Source of the DNA: CAZAQV01 sp964487255
GTDB lineage: Bacteria; Myxococcota_A; Polyangia; Polyangiales; CAZAQV01
DNA length: 64,000 nt
Assembly: GCA_964487255.1 (NCBI GenBank)
Contig: CAZAQV010000014.1
Location: 62,001-126,000 of the forward strand
Reading direction: 5' to 3'
A model generated the notes under the pieces. It was not told the DNA's origin, ran no database searches, and saw only the letters and a program-made list of their open reading frames with translations. The translations under genes were made by a program, and so were the position numbers. Positions 62,238 to 64,000 of the stretch are shown here, piece by piece. Position 1 is the stretch's first letter. Each line of letters opens with the position of its first letter.

Positions 62238-62693
62238 CTAGCCGTTGCCCGGCATGGGGTCGACGTCGGGCTCCGGTGTAGGCTCGACGTCAGGCTCAGG
62301 TGTGGGCTCGACGTCAGGCTCAGGCGTGGGCTCGAACGCATCCGCGGAGGCAAGTTTTACGTCAGGCTCGGGCGTGGGTTCGACCAGTCCGCCATCACCG
62401 ACCCGCCAACGATTTGCGAGCAAAGCTTCGATGGTTTCCCAAGAATCGACGCACACGGCGGCATTTGATTCGAAGACCGCGATGAGACCGTAGGGAACCG
62501 TCTCGCGGAGCAGCATCCCTGCGTGCAGATCGCTGGCCTGCAGCGAGTTTGAGCAAGGCGGGGCGTTCGAAACTTGATTGTAGGGCACCTGCTGAAGCGC
62601 AAGCTGGCTGCTGCCCACCTCGTCGCCGCCACCGAGCTGCGCTGCGCAGCCTGAGACTGCGAAAACAAAGAACCATGTCAGAGCACGTTTCAT
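62238..62693 (-). CDS. Lipoprotein with EPTPEPDV tandem repeats
   Basis: 151 residues. Lipobox AVSGCAA gives Cys at residue 16. A compact middle part has two Cys (PPCSNSLQ, AVCVDSWE). The C-terminus is four copies of an 8-residue unit EPTPEPDV, encoded by 24-bp near-identical DNA repeats at about 62259-62390, with the first copy set apart by KLASADAF. The Pro-rich tail may span or reach out of the envelope. Its start codon overlaps the stop of the sigma-54 activator (ATGA), so it is coupled to it. Function unknown. Confidence 0.8.
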   Translation of the reverse strand: MKRALTWFFVFAVSGCAAQLGGGDEVGSSQLALQQVPYNQVSNAPPCSNSLQASDLHAGMLLRETVPYGLIAVFESNAAVCVDSWETIEALLANRWRVGDGGLVEPTPEPDVKLASADAFEPTPEPDVEPTPEPDVEPTPEPDVDPMPGNG

Positions 62694-64000
62694 GACAACT
62701 CGTCCTCACTTGGTGTGCCCGAAAGACCGTACTGTTTTGCAAGTTGCGAAACTCGTGGTCGCTTCATGCCGAGAAGAGCGGCGGCTTTGGTGATGTTACC
62801 ACCCGTCTCGCCGAGAGCTTGCGAGATGCAGGCTTTCTCTAGTTCCCGTTTTGCCTCTGTAAGCGACATCTGACCTTCTCTTACCTTATGATAAAAGCCC
62901 CCTTGTTGGCCAGTGTCTGCCTCTTGCAGTCCGCTGACGTCGTCCGAGCCCCCGACGAGGGCTGGGGCTGAGATACGGAAGGTCGATGCGAATGGCTGAA
63001 AGTCGTCGGGCGAAAGCGTAGTGTTTTCAGAGAAAAGGGTCGCGCTGCGGAGGATATTGTCCAGCTCCCGGATGTTTCCTGGCCAGGTGTGCTCGGACAG
63101 CATCTGCAGGGTGTCGTCCGCGATCCGCTTGGGGGGTTCGCCACGTTCTCTGGCGATGCGGATGAGCAGATGCTCGCATAGATGCGGAAGGTCTTCAGTG
63201 CGCTCACGAAGGGGAGGCACTTCAAGCATGATGCCGCGCAGGCGGTAGTATAGGTCTTCACGAAACGCACCCTGCTGCACCATCTTCTCGAGATTGCGGT
63301 GCGTTGCGGCGATGATGCGCACATCGACCGAGATGGAGTGCGTTCCACCCACGCGCTCGAACTCGCGCTCTTGGAGTACGCGAAGCAATGCGACTTGCGT
63401 CTTCGGGGAGATGTCGCCGATTTCGTCCAAGAAGAGGGTGCCCTTGTCAGCCATCTCGAAGCGCCCCTTCTTACGTTGTTGTGCGCCGGTGAAGGCACCG
63501 CGTTCATGTCCGAAGAGTTCGCTGAGCAGCAGTGTCTCTACCAATGCTGCGCAGTTGACTTTCACGAGGGGTCCATCTGCACGGTCCGAGAAGCGATGAA
63601 TCGCACCCGCCACGAGTTCTTTGCCGGTGCCGCTTTCACCGCGGATCAAGACGGTGGCCTCGGTGGGAGCGACCTTGTCGATGGTACGCAAGACGCGGCC
63701 CAACTCGTCCGATTGCCCGACGAGGTCTGGAAAGCGTGTCGACCATTCCCGTACGCGCTGTTGTGCGGGCATGGGAGGAAGGGTCGAGATGCGTGGTGGC
63801 TGGCCACTGGGCGCAGCGCTTTCGAGGTACGACCGGAGCGCATCGATGCGCTTACGAAGCGCAGTGGCGTGCCAGGAACCGGCCGAATCGGCAGGAACTC
63901 GAGTCGTCAACGCGGCGAACAGACGCTCTGCTTCATCGAGCCTGGCGGCACATTCGGCGGGTTGCTCGCTTGACTGCAAGGTTTCTGCGAGAGCGACTTG
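62690..64000 (-). CDS. Sigma-54-dependent Fis-family activator, 5' end outside the window
   Basis: At least 436 residues; the frame is open to the right edge, so the N-terminus is missing. The visible N-terminal helices (DEAERLFAALTTRV) could be part of a TPR or helical sensor. The AAA+ domain has GESGTGKE, LSELFGHERGAFTGA and KGTLFLDEIGD. A C-terminal HTH reads NITKAAALLGMKRPRVSQLAKQYG. No receiver domain is seen in the visible part. It is transcribed with the repeat-tailed lipoprotein just downstream. Confidence 0.93.
   Translation of the reverse strand, partial: QVALAETLQSSEQPAECAARLDEAERLFAALTTRVPADSAGSWHATALRKRIDALRSYLESAAPSGQPPRISTLPPMPAQQRVREWSTRFPDLVGQSDELGRVLRTIDKVAPTEATVLIRGESGTGKELVAGAIHRFSDRADGPLVKVNCAALVETLLLSELFGHERGAFTGAQQRKKGRFEMADKGTLFLDEIGDISPKTQVALLRVLQEREFERVGGTHSISVDVRIIAATHRNLEKMVQQGAFREDLYYRLRGIMLEVPPLRERTEDLPHLCEHLLIRIARERGEPPKRIADDTLQMLSEHTWPGNIRELDNILRSATLFSENTTLSPDDFQPFASTFRISAPALVGGSDDVSGLQEADTGQQGGFYHKVREGQMSLTEAKRELEKACISQALGETGGNITKAAALLGMKRPRVSQLAKQYGLSGTPSEDELS

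Noticed and set aside
1..64000. tRNA, rRNA, insertion sequences or prophage genes
   Set aside because: No tRNA cloverleaf, transposase, integrase or phage structural motif was recognised in the intergenic regions or in the proteins.

Overview
The window is one contiguous piece of a GC-rich bacterial chromosome with a single 100-base run of N at 16004-16103. The gene content suggests a member of the Myxococcota or a related deltaproteobacterial lineage. The reasons are several cysteine-rich lipoproteins of the kind common in that phylum, three sigma-54 activators (one with FHA and GAF domains), and a run of genes resembling the Myxococcus Glt/Agl (adventurous gliding) envelope machinery that ends in an FHA/AgmX-PglI-type protein. 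A PilQ-type secretin and HEAT-repeat lipoproteins fit the same picture. The species cannot be fixed from sequence alone. I saw no rRNA, tRNA, insertion sequence, prophage or CRISPR array.

Layout. 1-2583: envelope and lipoprotein genes and an M23 peptidase. 2644-4286: ald-trmL. 4343-18694: a polyketide-type pigment or lipid locus resembling aryl polyene clusters. It holds a radical SAM protein, an MMPL exporter, a small lipoprotein, a KS plus chain-length-factor pair, a ketoreductase, a hot-dog dehydratase, a PlsC-type acyltransferase and three flavoproteins with the halogenase signature WxWxIP. A tandem array of 86-bp units, broken by the assembly gap, fills the divergent promoter region between the dehydratase and the third flavoprotein. 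18703-25166: HEAT-repeat membrane protein, alpha/beta-hydrolase lipoprotein and a possible clan CD peptidase-like lipoprotein. 25406-31334: housekeeping genes (HU/IHF-like protein, tyrS, proA, rsfS, gshA, pyrE). 31414-38600: HEAT lipoprotein, FHA-GAF-sigma-54 activator, small membrane protein, PpiC-type lipoprotein and a beta-barrel/SppA fusion. 38651-41406: lysC with an NtrC-type regulator. 41411-41603: a second tandem array, with 85-bp units. 41638-44338: STAS protein, anti-sigma-like TPR protein and ECF sigma factor.

44648-55656 is a tightly packed operon of exported coiled-coil and TPR proteins, a TPR lipoprotein, two small proteins and a single-span protein with an FHA-like head and an AgmX/PglI C-terminal domain. 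It probably encodes a trans-envelope complex. 55949-60129 carries a small exported protein, an outer-membrane barrel and PilQ. 60147-64000 carries a GMC oxidoreductase with a small membrane partner, a repeat-tailed lipoprotein and a third sigma-54 activator that runs off the window.

Genes inside operons often overlap by 4 bases (ATGA or GTGA), which implies translational coupling. All functional statements rest on motifs and family resemblance read by eye; no database search was run.
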